Shown here piece after piece: positions 16,250 through 25,574 of a stretch of DNA of 25,574 nt. The notes under the pieces are model-generated. The model made no database searches. It worked only from the letters and a program-made list of their open reading frames with translations, and was not told where the DNA came from. The stretch covers positions 1 to 25,574 of the forward strand of contig URJD01000006.1 in assembly GCA_900548075.1 (NCBI GenBank). Reading direction: 5' to 3'. The position numbers were made by a program, and so were the translations under genes. The DNA comes from an uncultured Collinsella sp. GTDB lineage: Bacteria > Actinomycetota > Coriobacteriia > Coriobacteriales > Coriobacteriaceae. Numbering within the stretch: position 1 is the stretch's first letter; the number at the start of each line of letters is the position of its first letter.

Positions 16250-16293
16250 TTGGGGACGTTCTTAAACGACTAGTCATTCAAGAACGTCCCCAA
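16250..16293. repeat. REP-like 14-bp inverted repeat
   Basis: TTGGGGACGTTCTT (16250-16263) and its exact reverse complement AAGAACGTCCCCAA (16280-16293) are separated by 16 nt containing the palindrome GACTAGTC. AACGACTA is repeated directly at 16265-16272 and 16292-16299. It is intergenic between rpoD and tRNA-Asn, as for REP palindromes or small non-autonomous elements. No transposase is nearby, and no second copy was noticed in this window. Confidence 0.6.
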
Positions 16294-16301
16294 CGACTAC
16301 A

Positions 16302-16338
16302 TAAAAGCGCCCTCAAGCGGATGTGCTTGAGGGCGCTT
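16302..16338 (-). terminator. Terminator of the infB-rpoD block
   Basis: A perfect 14-bp stem, AAGCGCCCTCAAGC (16305-16318) with 16325-16338, closes a 6-nt loop. The minus-strand transcript continues TTTTAT after it. It lies 14 nt past the rpoD stop, a textbook intrinsic terminator. Confidence 0.88.
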
Positions 16339-16351
16339 CTTGCTTGCGAGG

Positions 16352-17701
<1,350 letters not shown>

Positions 17702-17811
17702 AGATTCTCCCTTCATAGTCCACAGGACTCAATACTTTAGCACACACATTGACGTCTATACCCAAAAAGAGGACTGGATATAGGCGAGAATACGCTGGTT
17801 GACCACAACAT

Positions 17812-19920
17812 CTAGGCTTGTTCAGTGCCTGCGGCCTCCAGGCCGATCAAACGGAACGGGTCCGCCACGCCGCCGATCGACTTTTGCAGTTCGCGCTGAC
17901 GCTGCGAGTCCCGCGCGGCCTGCACGGTCAGCGAACGACGGCCCTCATCATCGAGCGAACGGTCCTGGCGCAGCTTGGCCTGTGCGGCACGCATGCGGCG
18001 CTTGATGGTGTAGAGCTCGAGCGTATCGAGCATAAACACAATGTTCGTCTCGGTGGGGTGCTTGCTCGTCGCCGAGATGCGCCCGGCACTCACAAGCGTT
18101 GCCGCCTCGGGACACACCGAGCGTGCCGCATCCATGCAAGCTGCAGGATCGGTTCCCGGCGGCGTAGCCAGAACGGCCCATGCGATGGACTCGTGACGTG
18201 GGTCAACCCACTCGATGGAGCAGATGCGGTCGGCATACGTGCGGAACAGGTCGGGGTAGCTCGTGAGCATCGTCAGCAGCTCGCGCTCCCCTGCCAAGGA
18301 CTTGCGCTCAAGATCGGTCAGAACCATCGGCGCCGCCGCAGCCGATGCACCCGAACCGTCAGCCACAGGCACAGCGCCCATACCATCAGGCACATCGATT
18401 GGCGGCAGATCGTCGACGACCTCCACGGGCGCGGCACCGTAGGCATCGAGCGGGACGTAGTCGTACGGCTCTTCTTCGACCGGCGCGGACACCGGCGGCG
18501 TCGCGCCCGATGCCCAAGCGCCGCGACCGGCATCGCGAGAACTCGACGCCCGACTGCCCGTCCCGCCGGACCGCTCAGCCTGCGCCCGCTGACGCTCATA
18601 GTTCTGCTCACGGCGACGCTCCGCATCCTCGCGCTTGGCGACATCGCGAAACACGCGGCCCGAGCTCGCACGCACGGTCTCCAGATCCAAACCCAGCAGA
18701 TCGGCAATCTGGATAAAGTACGTATCGATCATATAGCTATCGCGCAGCGGATAGATAAGCGTCAGCGCATCTTCCAGCGCCTTGGCGCGACCGCCCGGCG
18801 TGGTGATGTCGCTCGACTCCTGCAGCGAACGGTAGACAAAGTCCATGAGCGGCTCGGCCGCGTCGATGCGCGCCTGCAGCTCCTGGCCGCCGTGCGCCGT
18901 AATAAACTCCATAGGGTCGTTGCCGTCGGGCAGTACCACGCAGCGCAGGTCCATCGAATCCTGCTCGATAAACTGAATCGCGCGGCGGGCGGCCTTCTGG
19001 CCCGCGGCATCGCCATCGAACATATACACGATGCGCTTGGCAAAACGAGTGAGCGTCTTGACGTGATGCTCCGTGAGCGCGGTGCCCAGCGTGGCGACAA
19101 CGTTTTTAATCCCCGCCTCCCAACAGGCGATGCAGTCGGTATAGCCCTCCACCACGATGGCGGTATCCTGCGCGACGATAAACTCCTTGGCCCAATTAAA
19201 GCCGTAGAGGTTTCGCTTTTTATGAAACACGCTCGTCTCGGCGGTATTGAGGTACTTGGGTTGGCCGTCACCCATGATGCGACCGCCAAAGGCAATGTTG
19301 TGACCCTGCTCGTCAAAGATGGGGAACATCACACGGTCGTAGAAGCGGTCGGCAAGCTGCCCGCGCCCGCGGCTCACGGCAACATTGGCGTCGATCATCT
19401 CCTGCGGGGTAAAACCCGCCTGGGACAGGTGCGACACCAGCGCATTGCGACCCGGCGCAAAGCCCAGGCAGTAGCGGCGGCAGACGTCGCCACCCATGCC
19501 GCGGCTGGCAAAGTACTCGCGCGGACGACCGTCCTTACCGCGCATAAGCATGGTGTGGTAGAACTGGGCGGTCTCGGCGCACAGATCGTAGATGCGGGCA
19601 CGCTTAGTACCGCGCTCGCGGCGATCTCCGGTGTCGTGCAGCTCAATACCTGCGCGATCGGCCAAATAACGGATTGACTCGGGAAAGCTCAGGTTCTCGC
19701 GCTTCATGATATAGGTGAAGACGTCGCCACCCTCGCCACAGCCAAAGCAATGCCACACCTGCGTGGCGGGAATAATGTGGAAGGACGGAGTCTTTTCGCC
19801 ATGAAAGGGACAGCAACCCCAAAACTCATGACCGCGAGGCTTGAGCTCAACCGTTTCCTGCACGATGGCGACTAAGTCGGACGCAGCGCGTACCTGGTCT
19901 TTTTCCTCATCGCTAATCAC
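17812..19920 (-). CDS. dnaG: DNA primase DnaG
   Basis: 702 residues. It makes RNA primers at the replication fork with DnaB helicase. A CHC2 zinc domain (1-100) has ligands C37, H40, C58 and C61 (CPFH and CFGC). The RNA polymerase core holds YFASRGM, FGGRIMGDGQPKYLNTAET, and the TOPRIM site EGYTD (258-262) with FDGDAAGQ (301-308). A low-complexity linker rich in Ser, Gly, Pro and acidic residues (about 450-540) precedes the C-terminal DnaB-binding domain, making the protein longer than E. coli DnaG (581). The start is GTG 19920, preceded by a strong AGGGGGTGA, and overlaps the ribF stop by 8 nt. Confidence 0.96.
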   Translation of the reverse strand: MISDEEKDQVRAASDLVAIVQETVELKPRGHEFWGCCPFHGEKTPSFHIIPATQVWHCFGCGEGGDVFTYIMKRENLSFPESIRYLADRAGIELHDTGDRRERGTKRARIYDLCAETAQFYHTMLMRGKDGRPREYFASRGMGGDVCRRYCLGFAPGRNALVSHLSQAGFTPQEMIDANVAVSRGRGQLADRFYDRVMFPIFDEQGHNIAFGGRIMGDGQPKYLNTAETSVFHKKRNLYGFNWAKEFIVAQDTAIVVEGYTDCIACWEAGIKNVVATLGTALTEHHVKTLTRFAKRIVYMFDGDAAGQKAARRAIQFIEQDSMDLRCVVLPDGNDPMEFITAHGGQELQARIDAAEPLMDFVYRSLQESSDITTPGGRAKALEDALTLIYPLRDSYMIDTYFIQIADLLGLDLETVRASSGRVFRDVAKREDAERRREQNYERQRAQAERSGGTGSRASSSRDAGRGAWASGATPPVSAPVEEEPYDYVPLDAYGAAPVEVVDDLPPIDVPDGMGAVPVADGSGASAAAAPMVLTDLERKSLAGERELLTMLTSYPDLFRTYADRICSIEWVDPRHESIAWAVLATPPGTDPAACMDAARSVCPEAATLVSAGRISATSKHPTETNIVFMLDTLELYTIKRRMRAAQAKLRQDRSLDDEGRRSLTVQAARDSQRQRELQKSIGGVADPFRLIGLEAAGTEQA

Positions 19921-20920
19921 GGATGCTCACCCCCTGATCGCCCAAGTTGTGACGAATATCTTCGATATTACCCTCGACGGTCGCGATCAACTCATCCAGC
20001 GAATCGAACACACGCGAGGGACGCAGCCAGCGCGTAAACGCCAGCGAAACGAAAGCGCCGTACAGGTCGCCCGTATAACCAATTAAGTTGGCCTCGAGAT
20101 GCGCCGAAGCGGCATCGTCGGCATACGTCGGCGGCAGTCCGACGTTAACAGCAGCGGGCCACACGGTGTCATCGACGAGCACCAAGCCCTCATACACGCC
20201 ATCGGCAGGCACCTGAATGCCGTCGGGAACTTGCAGGTTTGCCGTGGGAAACCCCATGCCAGAGCCCTCGTGACGGCCGCGAATAACACCGCCGCGCACC
20301 ATATACGGGCGGCCGAGCAACTCAGCAGCCAGCTCCACATGGCCCTGTCCCAGCTCATGACGAATGCGGGTGGCGCAAATGGCCTCACCGCCCTCGCAAA
20401 GCAGGTCGTGACCATACACGTCAACGCCGTGCTCGGAACCCCAGGCGCACATCTCGGCAACACCAGAAGCACCGCCACGACCCAGCCTAAAGTCACTGCC
20501 AACGCGAATCGATCGAATGTCAACCAGACGCGACACCAGCGCAAGAAAACCAACATGGTCGAGTGCCGCAACCTCAGGCGTAAAGGGAACGGCCACCACT
20601 GTATCGACCCCAGTCTGAGCCAAGGCATGCAGACGGTCGGCCGTCGTCATCAATTTTTGAGCGGGCGAAGGGCTCACCACGACGTCCGGGTCCGGATCGA
20701 AGGTGACCACGACCGCCCTACAGCCATGGGCGCGAGCATCACGGACAAGCGCCGCAATGAGCTCCTGGTGTCCACGGTGCACGCCGTCGAACACGCCAAT
20801 GGCGATCGATGCGGCACCCAAGTGCTCGCACTCACCAAACGTATCGGCAGCAACGATGCGAGCCTCGTCCGACTCGCCCGCGAAAAAGATACGCGCGAGC
20901 TCGCGAGCGGACAACATCAT
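19913..20920 (-). CDS. ribF: Bifunctional riboflavin kinase / FAD synthetase RibF
   Basis: 335 residues. It phosphorylates riboflavin to FMN and adenylates FMN to FAD. The N-terminal FAD synthetase domain has the nucleotidyl-transfer motif GVFDGVHRGH (42-51), TFDP (73-76), GSDFRLGRGG and ICATRIR (181-187; the usual form is ISSTxIR). The C-terminal kinase domain starts at GRPYMVRGGVIRG (203-215) and holds MGFPTANL (222-229), the flavin/ATP site. The start overlaps truB by 4 nt (ATGA). A second ATG directly follows the first, so the true start could be one codon later. truB-ribF next to rbfA is a common bacterial arrangement. Confidence 0.96.
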   Translation of the reverse strand: MMLSARELARIFFAGESDEARIVAADTFGECEHLGAASIAIGVFDGVHRGHQELIAALVRDARAHGCRAVVVTFDPDPDVVVSPSPAQKLMTTADRLHALAQTGVDTVVAVPFTPEVAALDHVGFLALVSRLVDIRSIRVGSDFRLGRGGASGVAEMCAWGSEHGVDVYGHDLLCEGGEAICATRIRHELGQGHVELAAELLGRPYMVRGGVIRGRHEGSGMGFPTANLQVPDGIQVPADGVYEGLVLVDDTVWPAAVNVGLPPTYADDAASAHLEANLIGYTGDLYGAFVSLAFTRWLRPSRVFDSLDELIATVEGNIEDIRHNLGDQGVSIRD

Positions 20921-21849
20921 CGAGCACCGCCGATTGCCTGCGGAAATACGTGCTCCATGACAAAGCGGCCACCCTCAATGCGGGCGAGCGCCTTGAGTCC
21001 CCCATCGAGCACCAACGCAAACGGCGCCTTCGAGACATCGAAATCGGCAAGCGCACGCTCAACGGGAATGCGTCGGCCGCAGAGCAGGTCGTCGGCAAGA
21101 TTGCCCGGCAAGTCAACACGCGTGGCGCCCAGGGCCGCAATGGGATCCAGGGCAAAGCCAGCGGCGGACTCGGGAGAAAGTTCCTCCACCGCATGACAGG
21201 CGCCAATGGAAACAACACCAGAGGCCGTGCGGCGCAGCGCGGAAATGTGCGCGGCGCTCTCGCAGGCGCGGCCCAGGTCGCGAGCGAGCGCACGAATGTA
21301 GGTGCCCTTGCTCACCGAGAACGCCACGGTCCACACGCACGTATCACCTTCGCCGCCCACGGCGATCAGGTCGGCGGCATAGACCTCGACGGGACGCGGA
21401 GGCAGGTCCACCGCATTGCCCTCGCGAGCAGACTTGTAGGCGCGAACGCCATTGACCGAGATAGCCGAAAACGCCGGCGGCACCTGCATCTGCGGACCCA
21501 GCATGGAGGCCAAGTGCTCACGCGCATAGGCAGGATCGCGGAGCTCGTTGGCAACAGCCACCGTGCGGACCGCCTCGCCTTCCGCATCATCGGTATTGGT
21601 CTCGGCGCCAAACGAGATGTCGGCGACGTAGCTTTTGGTATCGAGCGTGAGCATGCCCAGCAGACGAGTAGCCTGGCCCACGCCCACTACCATGACGCCA
21701 GATGCCATGGGGTCGAGCGTGCCGGCATGGCCGACGCGACGCTCATGGAGGGCGCGTCGGCATTGCGAGACCACATCGTGGGACGTGCAGCCCACCGGCT
21801 TATCGACGGCGAGCAGCATATTCAGTTGAGAAGGCGTACGACAAGCCAT
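20917..21849 (-). CDS. truB: tRNA pseudouridine-55 synthase TruB
   Basis: 310 residues. It makes pseudouridine at position 55 in the T-loop of tRNAs. Motif II with the catalytic aspartate is GHAGTLDPMASGV (40-52, D46). Further family motifs are KPVGCTSHDVV (17-27), KSYVADISFG, FSVSKGTYIRALARDLG and HISALRRTASG. The C-terminal part carries a PUA-like region. The start at ATG 21849 has only a weak SD (GGATGG); M11 (MLLAVDKPVG) is possible but has no better signal. It is 15 nt after nrnA and overlaps ribF. Confidence 0.96.
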   Translation of the reverse strand: MACRTPSQLNMLLAVDKPVGCTSHDVVSQCRRALHERRVGHAGTLDPMASGVMVVGVGQATRLLGMLTLDTKSYVADISFGAETNTDDAEGEAVRTVAVANELRDPAYAREHLASMLGPQMQVPPAFSAISVNGVRAYKSAREGNAVDLPPRPVEVYAADLIAVGGEGDTCVWTVAFSVSKGTYIRALARDLGRACESAAHISALRRTASGVVSIGACHAVEELSPESAAGFALDPIAALGATRVDLPGNLADDLLCGRRIPVERALADFDVSKAPFALVLDGGLKALARIEGGRFVMEHVFPQAIGGAR

Positions 21850-21864
21850 GTACCATCCAAAAAG

Positions 21865-22908
21865 TTAAAGCTCGACGGTCACCGAAGCGGGATCCTCCCC
21901 TACCAGCTCGGCCAGCATGGGTAGTGCCACGGTGAGCGTCTCGAGAATCGTTCCGTTGTTGGAGAAACCGGCGGCAGCGGAATGCCCGCCTCCGCCAAAG
22001 GCAGCAGCGATCTCGGACACGTTGAGGTCGCCCTTGGAGCGCAGGTTGCCGCGCACCTTGGTATCGCCCTCAATGCCCTTCAGGAACAGGCAGACCTCCA
22101 CGCCCATCACCGAGCGCACCACGTCAACCAGGCCGTCGCACTCATCCGAGGTGACACCGCAAGCCTCAAGGTCACTCTGGTACGCGTAGCTATACGCCAC
22201 GCGCCCGTGGGCCACCGTCTTGATGCGGCCCATAACGATGGACTTGAGGTGCAAAAACTCAACGCGCATGCTCTGGTATACCTCGAGCGCAACGCGCGCC
22301 GGATCGGCACCGTGGGCAACCAGACGCGAGGCCGCATGGAACGCGGCGGCATCGGCGTTTTGGTACTGAAAACGGCCGGTATCGGTAACCAAGCCACACA
22401 GCAGGCAGGTCGCAACGCCATCACGTGCGACAATGCCACAATTGTCCAAGAAACGGTCAATGATCATGGCGCAGGCTGCAGCTTCGACGCGCCTCAGGCT
22501 GAGCTCGGCAAACTCCTCGCGCGCCGGATGGTGGTCGAAACACACCACATGCTTGGAGCGACGAAGCACCTCGGCGGAATTATTGAGACGCTCGACGACC
22601 GGTACGTCCACCGAGATGAACAGGTCCGGATTGCCGGTGTACACAGATGCCGGCACCAGGCGATCGGAGCCTTCCATAAATCGGTAGATGCGCGGAACCG
22701 GGTCATCGTCTGCCAGCAGCAGCGCAATGTCCTTGTTGGGGAAAAACTTCATGAGCGAAAGGCCCAGACCCAATACGGAGCCCAGGGCATCGCCATCGGG
22801 AGAAGTATGTCCCGAAATCGCAATGGAGGACGCACCCTCGATGAACTCGAGGATGCGTCGCTGAATATCTGCAGACTCGCACGAGGCGAGGTCGGCGGAA
22901 TTAGTCAT
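21865..22908 (-). CDS. nrnA: DHH-family phosphoesterase, NrnA-like oligoribonuclease/pAp phosphatase
   Basis: 347 residues. DHH/DHHA1 family: NrnA degrades very short RNAs and 3'-phosphoadenosine 5'-phosphate, and some relatives act on cyclic dinucleotides. Metal-binding motifs are GHTSPDGDALGS (33-44; H34, D38, D40), FDHHPA (124-129), DTGRFQYQN, and the DHHA1 signature GGGGHSAAAG near the C terminus. No transmembrane or PAS region is present, so it is not a GdpP type. It overlaps rbfA by 8 nt and precedes truB by 15 nt, a conserved place for this family. Substrate preference cannot be read from the sequence. Confidence 0.92.
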   Translation of the reverse strand: MTNSADLASCESADIQRRILEFIEGASSIAISGHTSPDGDALGSVLGLGLSLMKFFPNKDIALLLADDDPVPRIYRFMEGSDRLVPASVYTGNPDLFISVDVPVVERLNNSAEVLRRSKHVVCFDHHPAREEFAELSLRRVEAAACAMIIDRFLDNCGIVARDGVATCLLCGLVTDTGRFQYQNADAAAFHAASRLVAHGADPARVALEVYQSMRVEFLHLKSIVMGRIKTVAHGRVAYSYAYQSDLEACGVTSDECDGLVDVVRSVMGVEVCLFLKGIEGDTKVRGNLRSKGDLNVSEIAAAFGGGGHSAAAGFSNNGTILETLTVALPMLAELVGEDPASVTVEL

Positions 22909-23311
22909 CTAAAGCTGCCTCCTGGGCGGCATCCGCTATCGGATAGCCGTCCTCGTCCTTTTCGATCGCAAGCGTGGCGGGAACGTTTTCCAGCGCACGC
23001 GTGATGCGCTCGGCCTCATCGGTCGAGCGATCGATGCGAAAATCGAGCTCGGGCGTAACACGCCAATCGAGCGAGCGAGCCAACAGGCTGCGAATACGGC
23101 CCTTGGCGCTTGCGAGCGCCTCCATGACCTCGTCGTAGCGGCTCGCATCGCACGACACGTACACACGCGCGAACGAACGGTCCACCGCGACCTCGACCGC
23201 GGTCAAAGTAACCAGGTCGAGACGCGGATCGGAAACCTCAAAGAGCAGGATATAACCGAGCTTCTCGCGAAGCTGCTCGCCCAGACGGCGGGTTGCCTGC
23301 GTTTGCTTCAT
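22901..23311 (-). CDS. rbfA: 30S ribosome-binding factor RbfA
   Basis: 136 residues. It helps mature the 5' end of 16S rRNA on the 30S subunit and supports growth in the cold. It has the single KH-like fold of the family: RRLGEQLREKLGYILLFEVSDPRLDLVTLTAVEV, then ARVYVSCDASRYDEVMEAL, and TPELDFRIDRSTDEAERI. ATG 23311 (MKQTQATRR) is the family start; the open frame extends far upstream in a shadow frame of infB with no resemblance. It lies 11 nt after infB and overlaps nrnA by 8 nt. Confidence 0.95.
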   Translation of the reverse strand: MKQTQATRRLGEQLREKLGYILLFEVSDPRLDLVTLTAVEVAVDRSFARVYVSCDASRYDEVMEALASAKGRIRSLLARSLDWRVTPELDFRIDRSTDEAERITRALENVPATLAIEKDEDGYPIADAAQEAALDD

Positions 23312-23322
23312 AGCGCTACCCC

Positions 23323-24594
23323 CTACTCGGTACGGGCAACCTGGTCGATGCGGTAACCCTCGATCTGGTCGCCGGGCTTGATGTCCTGGAAGTTCTCCAG
23401 GCCAATGCCGCCCTCGGAACCGCTCTTGAGGCTCTTGGCCTCGTCCTTGTAGTGGCGCATCGAGGCGATCTTGCCGTTGAAGACCACGATGCCGTCGCGC
23501 ACCAGGCGCACGGAATCGGTCGCGGCGATCTCGCCCTCTTCGACGCGGACACCGGCGGCGATACCGACTTTGGGCACCTTGAAGGTGTCCAGGACGGTCG
23601 CGGTACCCGTGGCGACCTCGACCTCGGTGGGCTTGAGCATGCCGATACGGGCCGCGTCGAGCTCCTCGAGGCACTTGTAGATGACGTCGTAGCAACGGAT
23701 CTCGACGCCCTCGCGCTCGGCGGCGGAGCGGGCCTTACCGTCGGGACGGACGCCAAAGCCGATGATGATGGCGTTGGAGGCGTCGGCCAGGACGACGTCG
23801 GTCTCGTTGATGGCGCCAACGGCGGAGTGGATCGTGTTGATGCGAACCTCGGACTGATCCATCTTGTCGAGCGAGTCCTGAAGGGCCTCGATGGAACCCT
23901 GGACGTCGGCCTTGATGATCAGGTTGAGCTCCTTGACCTCGGCGTCGGCAATGGTCTCGAAGAGGTTCTCGAGCGTGACGTGCTTGACGCGGCTCTGCTC
24001 CTCGATACGGGCCTTGAGCGAACGCTCGTCGGCAAGGGCGCGAGCCTCGCGCTCATCCTCGAACACGCGGAACTCGTCGCCGGCGTTGGGCACGGACTGC
24101 AGGCCCAGGATCTCGACGGCGTCGGAGGGACCGGCCTCGGTGACGGCGTTGCCCTTGGGGTCGAGCATGGCGCGGACGCGGCCATAGGTGAGGCCGGCGA
24201 CCAGCGTGTCGCCCACGTGCAGGGTACCGCGGGTCACGAGCACGGTGGCAACCGAGCCGCGGCCCTTGTCGAGCTTAGCCTCGAGGACGTTGCCCGAAGC
24301 GAAGGTATCGGGGTTGGCCTTGAGCTCGAGCACGTCGGCCTGGAGCAGCACAGTCTCCAGAAGGTCGTCGATACCGATCTTCTGCTTGGCCGAGATGTTG
24401 ACGAACATGTTCTGTCCGCCCCACTCCTCGGGGATGATGCCGTACTCGGTGAGCTCCTGGCGCACGCGGTCGGGGTTGGCGCCCGGCTTATCGATCTTGT
24501 TGACGGCGACGACGATGGGAACACCGGCGGCCTTGGCGTGGTTGATCGACTCGATGGTCTGGGGCATGACGCCGTCGTCGGCAGCCACGACCAG
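23323..24594 (-). CDS. infB: Translation initiation factor IF-2, C-terminal part (5' end lost at chimeric junction)
   Basis: About 424 residues of IF-2 in frame to the stop at 23323. IF-2 is the GTPase that places initiator tRNA on the 30S subunit. Present: LVVAADDGVMPQTIESINHAKAAGVP just after the lost G3 motif, G4 NKID, G5 SAKQKIGIDDLLE, domain II (KLDKGRGSVATVLVTRGTL, LHVGDTLVAG), domain III (IIKADVQGSIEALQDSL) and the tRNA-binding domain IV to the end. Missing: the P-loop, G2, G3 and the whole N-terminal region, replaced upstream of about 24590 by foreign GH97 sequence. The intact gene is presumably in the real chromosome; the break looks technical. rbfA follows by 11 nt. Confidence 0.93.
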   Translation of the reverse strand: MVVAADDGVMPQTIESINHAKAAGVPIVVAVNKIDKPGANPDRVRQELTEYGIIPEEWGGQNMFVNISAKQKIGIDDLLETVLLQADVLELKANPDTFASGNVLEAKLDKGRGSVATVLVTRGTLHVGDTLVAGLTYGRVRAMLDPKGNAVTEAGPSDAVEILGLQSVPNAGDEFRVFEDEREARALADERSLKARIEEQSRVKHVTLENLFETIADAEVKELNLIIKADVQGSIEALQDSLDKMDQSEVRINTIHSAVGAINETDVVLADASNAIIIGFGVRPDGKARSAAEREGVEIRCYDVIYKCLEELDAARIGMLKPTEVEVATGTATVLDTFKVPKVGIAAGVRVEEGEIAATDSVRLVRDGIVVFNGKIASMRHYKDEAKSLKSGSEGGIGLENFQDIKPGDQIEGYRIDQVARTE

Positions 24595-24600
24595 CGGCAG
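24580..24600. other. Chimeric junction between infB and a GH97 gene
   Basis: Reading the minus strand, the GH97 text LDPARLAFLPLVV passes directly into the IF-2 text LVVAADDGVMPQT. Both families plausibly share the codons for LVV here, so the exact switch falls within about 24580-24600, consistent with a short microhomology. Composition changes on crossing it. Confidence 0.85.
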
Positions 24601-25191
24601 GAAAGCCAGCCGTGCAGGATCGAGATCCGAAAGCCGGGCTACGGTATAGAGGTTCTCGAACGAGGTCTTGAACTGGCTCCCGAAAGGGATGATCTCAGCA
24701 CCGTCACAGTCCCGCACATAGGGGACCCAGCATGTCCAGTCCCCCGGAAAGCGGGCGCCCGCCTCTTCGGAAGCGACAACCAGCGACCGGTCCGTCGTGG
24801 AAATGAATCGGTAGGCGACTCCATCATCGTAGGCTCGAAGTTCAATGGCGAAACCTTGCCGGAAATCAGCCCGCAGCCAGTTATAGTGGTCTGCGACCCG
24901 CTTTTTAATATAAAAAGGCGTCGCAAAAGAAGTATTGACCATCCCTTTGCGGATGCGGGACGGCTGCGCCGAAGCTCCCCACACAGTCCCGTCGTCCAGC
25001 GTCATCGCCACCGGCGTAGGAGCCACGACCGTTCGACCGTCGACTCGGACCTCGTAGGCGATCCGGTTTCCGACCGTCAGTGTAATCCCGATCGTCCTGT
25101 CGGGAGAATGGATCGTATAACTTTTTTCACAGGCAGCGGAAGCAATGCCTGAAAGTATTGTAAATAAGTAGATTGCGACTATTCTTTTCAT
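24595..25191 (-). CDS. Glycoside hydrolase family 97, N-terminal fragment (Bacteroidota)
   Basis: About 199 residues, truncated at its 3' end by the junction. It starts with a signal peptide (MKRIVAIYLFTILSGIASAA), then the GH97 N-terminal beta-sandwich: SPDRTIGITLTVGNRIAYEVRVDG, HYNWLRADFRQGFAIELRAYDDGVAYRF and FPGDWTCWVPYV, ending LSDLDPARLAFLPLVV. GH97 enzymes (SusB type) are periplasmic alpha-glucosidases or galactosidases of Bacteroidota; the catalytic barrel is missing here. The ATG has no Shine-Dalgarno, only an A/T-rich leader, as is usual in Bacteroidota and unlike every other gene here. The organism (Bacteroides, Parabacteroides or Alistipes) cannot be settled by eye. Confidence 0.85.
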
Positions 25192-25524
25192 AGTTTACAG
25201 GTAATAAACAGGTTTACGGAAAATTCCGGATACACGAATAAAACAACAGGCGTCTCCCGTTTGTGCTGTGTAAAAATAAAGGTTTCACAAGGGTTCTGCA
25301 ACGGATGTGATGCAGAAGGATTGAAAAGTATTATAATTGGATGGGATAATACCATTTTAACACCCATGAGGCAGGAAAGATACACCCGACGTCATCAAAA
25401 TACCTCCTCAAAGTTCCTTAACAGTCCGAAATAACCCGAACCGCCCTGCTTTTATCTCCAAGTCCCGGAGACAACGAACCGTATGAATGATACTTTTTCA
25501 TCAAATGCTTGTACCATGCGACGC
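25192..25524. other. Upstream region of the foreign GH97 gene, no gene seen
   Basis: About 330 nt, clearly less GC-rich (25201-25260 counts 42% GC). It should hold the GH97 promoter, but I found no confident match to the Bacteroidota pattern (TTTG, then TAnnTTTG). The 65-codon open frame at 25188-25385 (minus) overlaps the GH97 start, has no family resemblance and is not called. Confidence 0.6.
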
Positions 25525-25574
25525 CTGTCTCTTATACACATCTGACGCTGCCGACGATACTCCTTGTGTAGATC
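25525..25574. other. Illumina Nextera adapter with index (sequencing artefact)
   Basis: Tn5 mosaic end CTGTCTCTTATACACATCT (25525-25543), then GACGCTGCCGACGA (25544-25557), is the reverse complement of the Nextera read-1 adapter. Next come 8 bases, TACTCCTT (25558-25565), whose reverse complement AAGGAGTA equals Nextera i5 index S507/N507, and GTGTAGATC (25566-25574), the start of the P5 complement. This is untrimmed library sequence, not biology. Confidence 0.98.

Noticed and set aside
16250..16293. Terminal repeats of an insertion sequence
   Set aside because: Only 16 nt lie between the arms and no transposase is nearby; REP-like hairpin fits better.
17818..19677. 619-codon plus-strand open frame opposite dnaG
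   Set aside because: Antisense shadow of dnaG; Arg/His/Leu-rich with no recognisable domain.
23452..25152. 566-codon plus-strand open frame opposite infB and GH97
   Set aside because: Crosses the chimeric junction and is the mirror frame of IF-2; Gly/Asp/Leu-rich shadow.
23323..25191. Novel secreted GH97-IF2 fusion protein
   Set aside because: Biologically implausible, both partners lack essential domains, and the contig ends in adapter; treated as a chimera.
25188..25385. 65-residue minus-strand protein upstream of GH97
   Set aside because: Overlaps the GH97 start, no SD, no family resemblance, in leader sequence of the foreign segment.

Overview
The first 24.6 kb is high-GC DNA (one line counted at 24241-24300 is 68% GC) of housekeeping genes, almost all on the minus strand. 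Gene order and protein sequences point to a Gram-positive, actinobacterial gut organism of the Coriobacteriia, most like Collinsella. That genus call is inferred from recall of protein style and synteny, not from a search.

Reading with transcription (right to left): a translation/replication block infB(partial)-rbfA-nrnA-truB-ribF-dnaG-rpoD, tightly spaced with several 4-8 nt overlaps, ends in a strong terminator (16302-16338). A short intergenic stretch follows, with a REP-like inverted repeat, a clear promoter and tRNA-Asn(GTT) with its own terminator. The second block is asp23-fakA-recG-rsmD-coaD-coiled-coil protein-DUF177-rpmF-plsX-acpP-rnc-smc-ftsY-ffh. Its backbone (asp23/fakA/recG/plsX/acpP/rnc/smc/ftsY/ffh) matches the Bacillus fatty-acid/SRP region, but fapR, fabD and fabG are absent. 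Putative terminators and a 22-nt palindrome separate rpmF, plsX and acpP, so phospholipid genes may be set independently inside the cluster. ffh meets a single plus-strand gene across a convergent hairpin.

The plus-strand gene (118-882) fuses a DUF134 helix-turn-helix domain to a NifX/NifB-like domain with a Cys/His-rich tail. Two near-identical TGACATATG-type operators lie upstream, and a strong internal Shine-Dalgarno sits exactly at the domain junction. This is the best candidate for real, poorly described biology in the window.

The right end is not genuine chromosome of this organism. From about 24590 the sequence switches mid-codon from infB to the N-terminal part of a Bacteroidota GH97 glycosidase with its AT-richer leader and no Shine-Dalgarno. 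The last 50 bases (25525-25574) are an Illumina Nextera adapter with an index. The apparent 622-residue GH97-IF2 fusion is therefore an assembly or library chimera, and infB is truncated by it. I found no CRISPR array, insertion sequence, phage gene or new multi-gene system.
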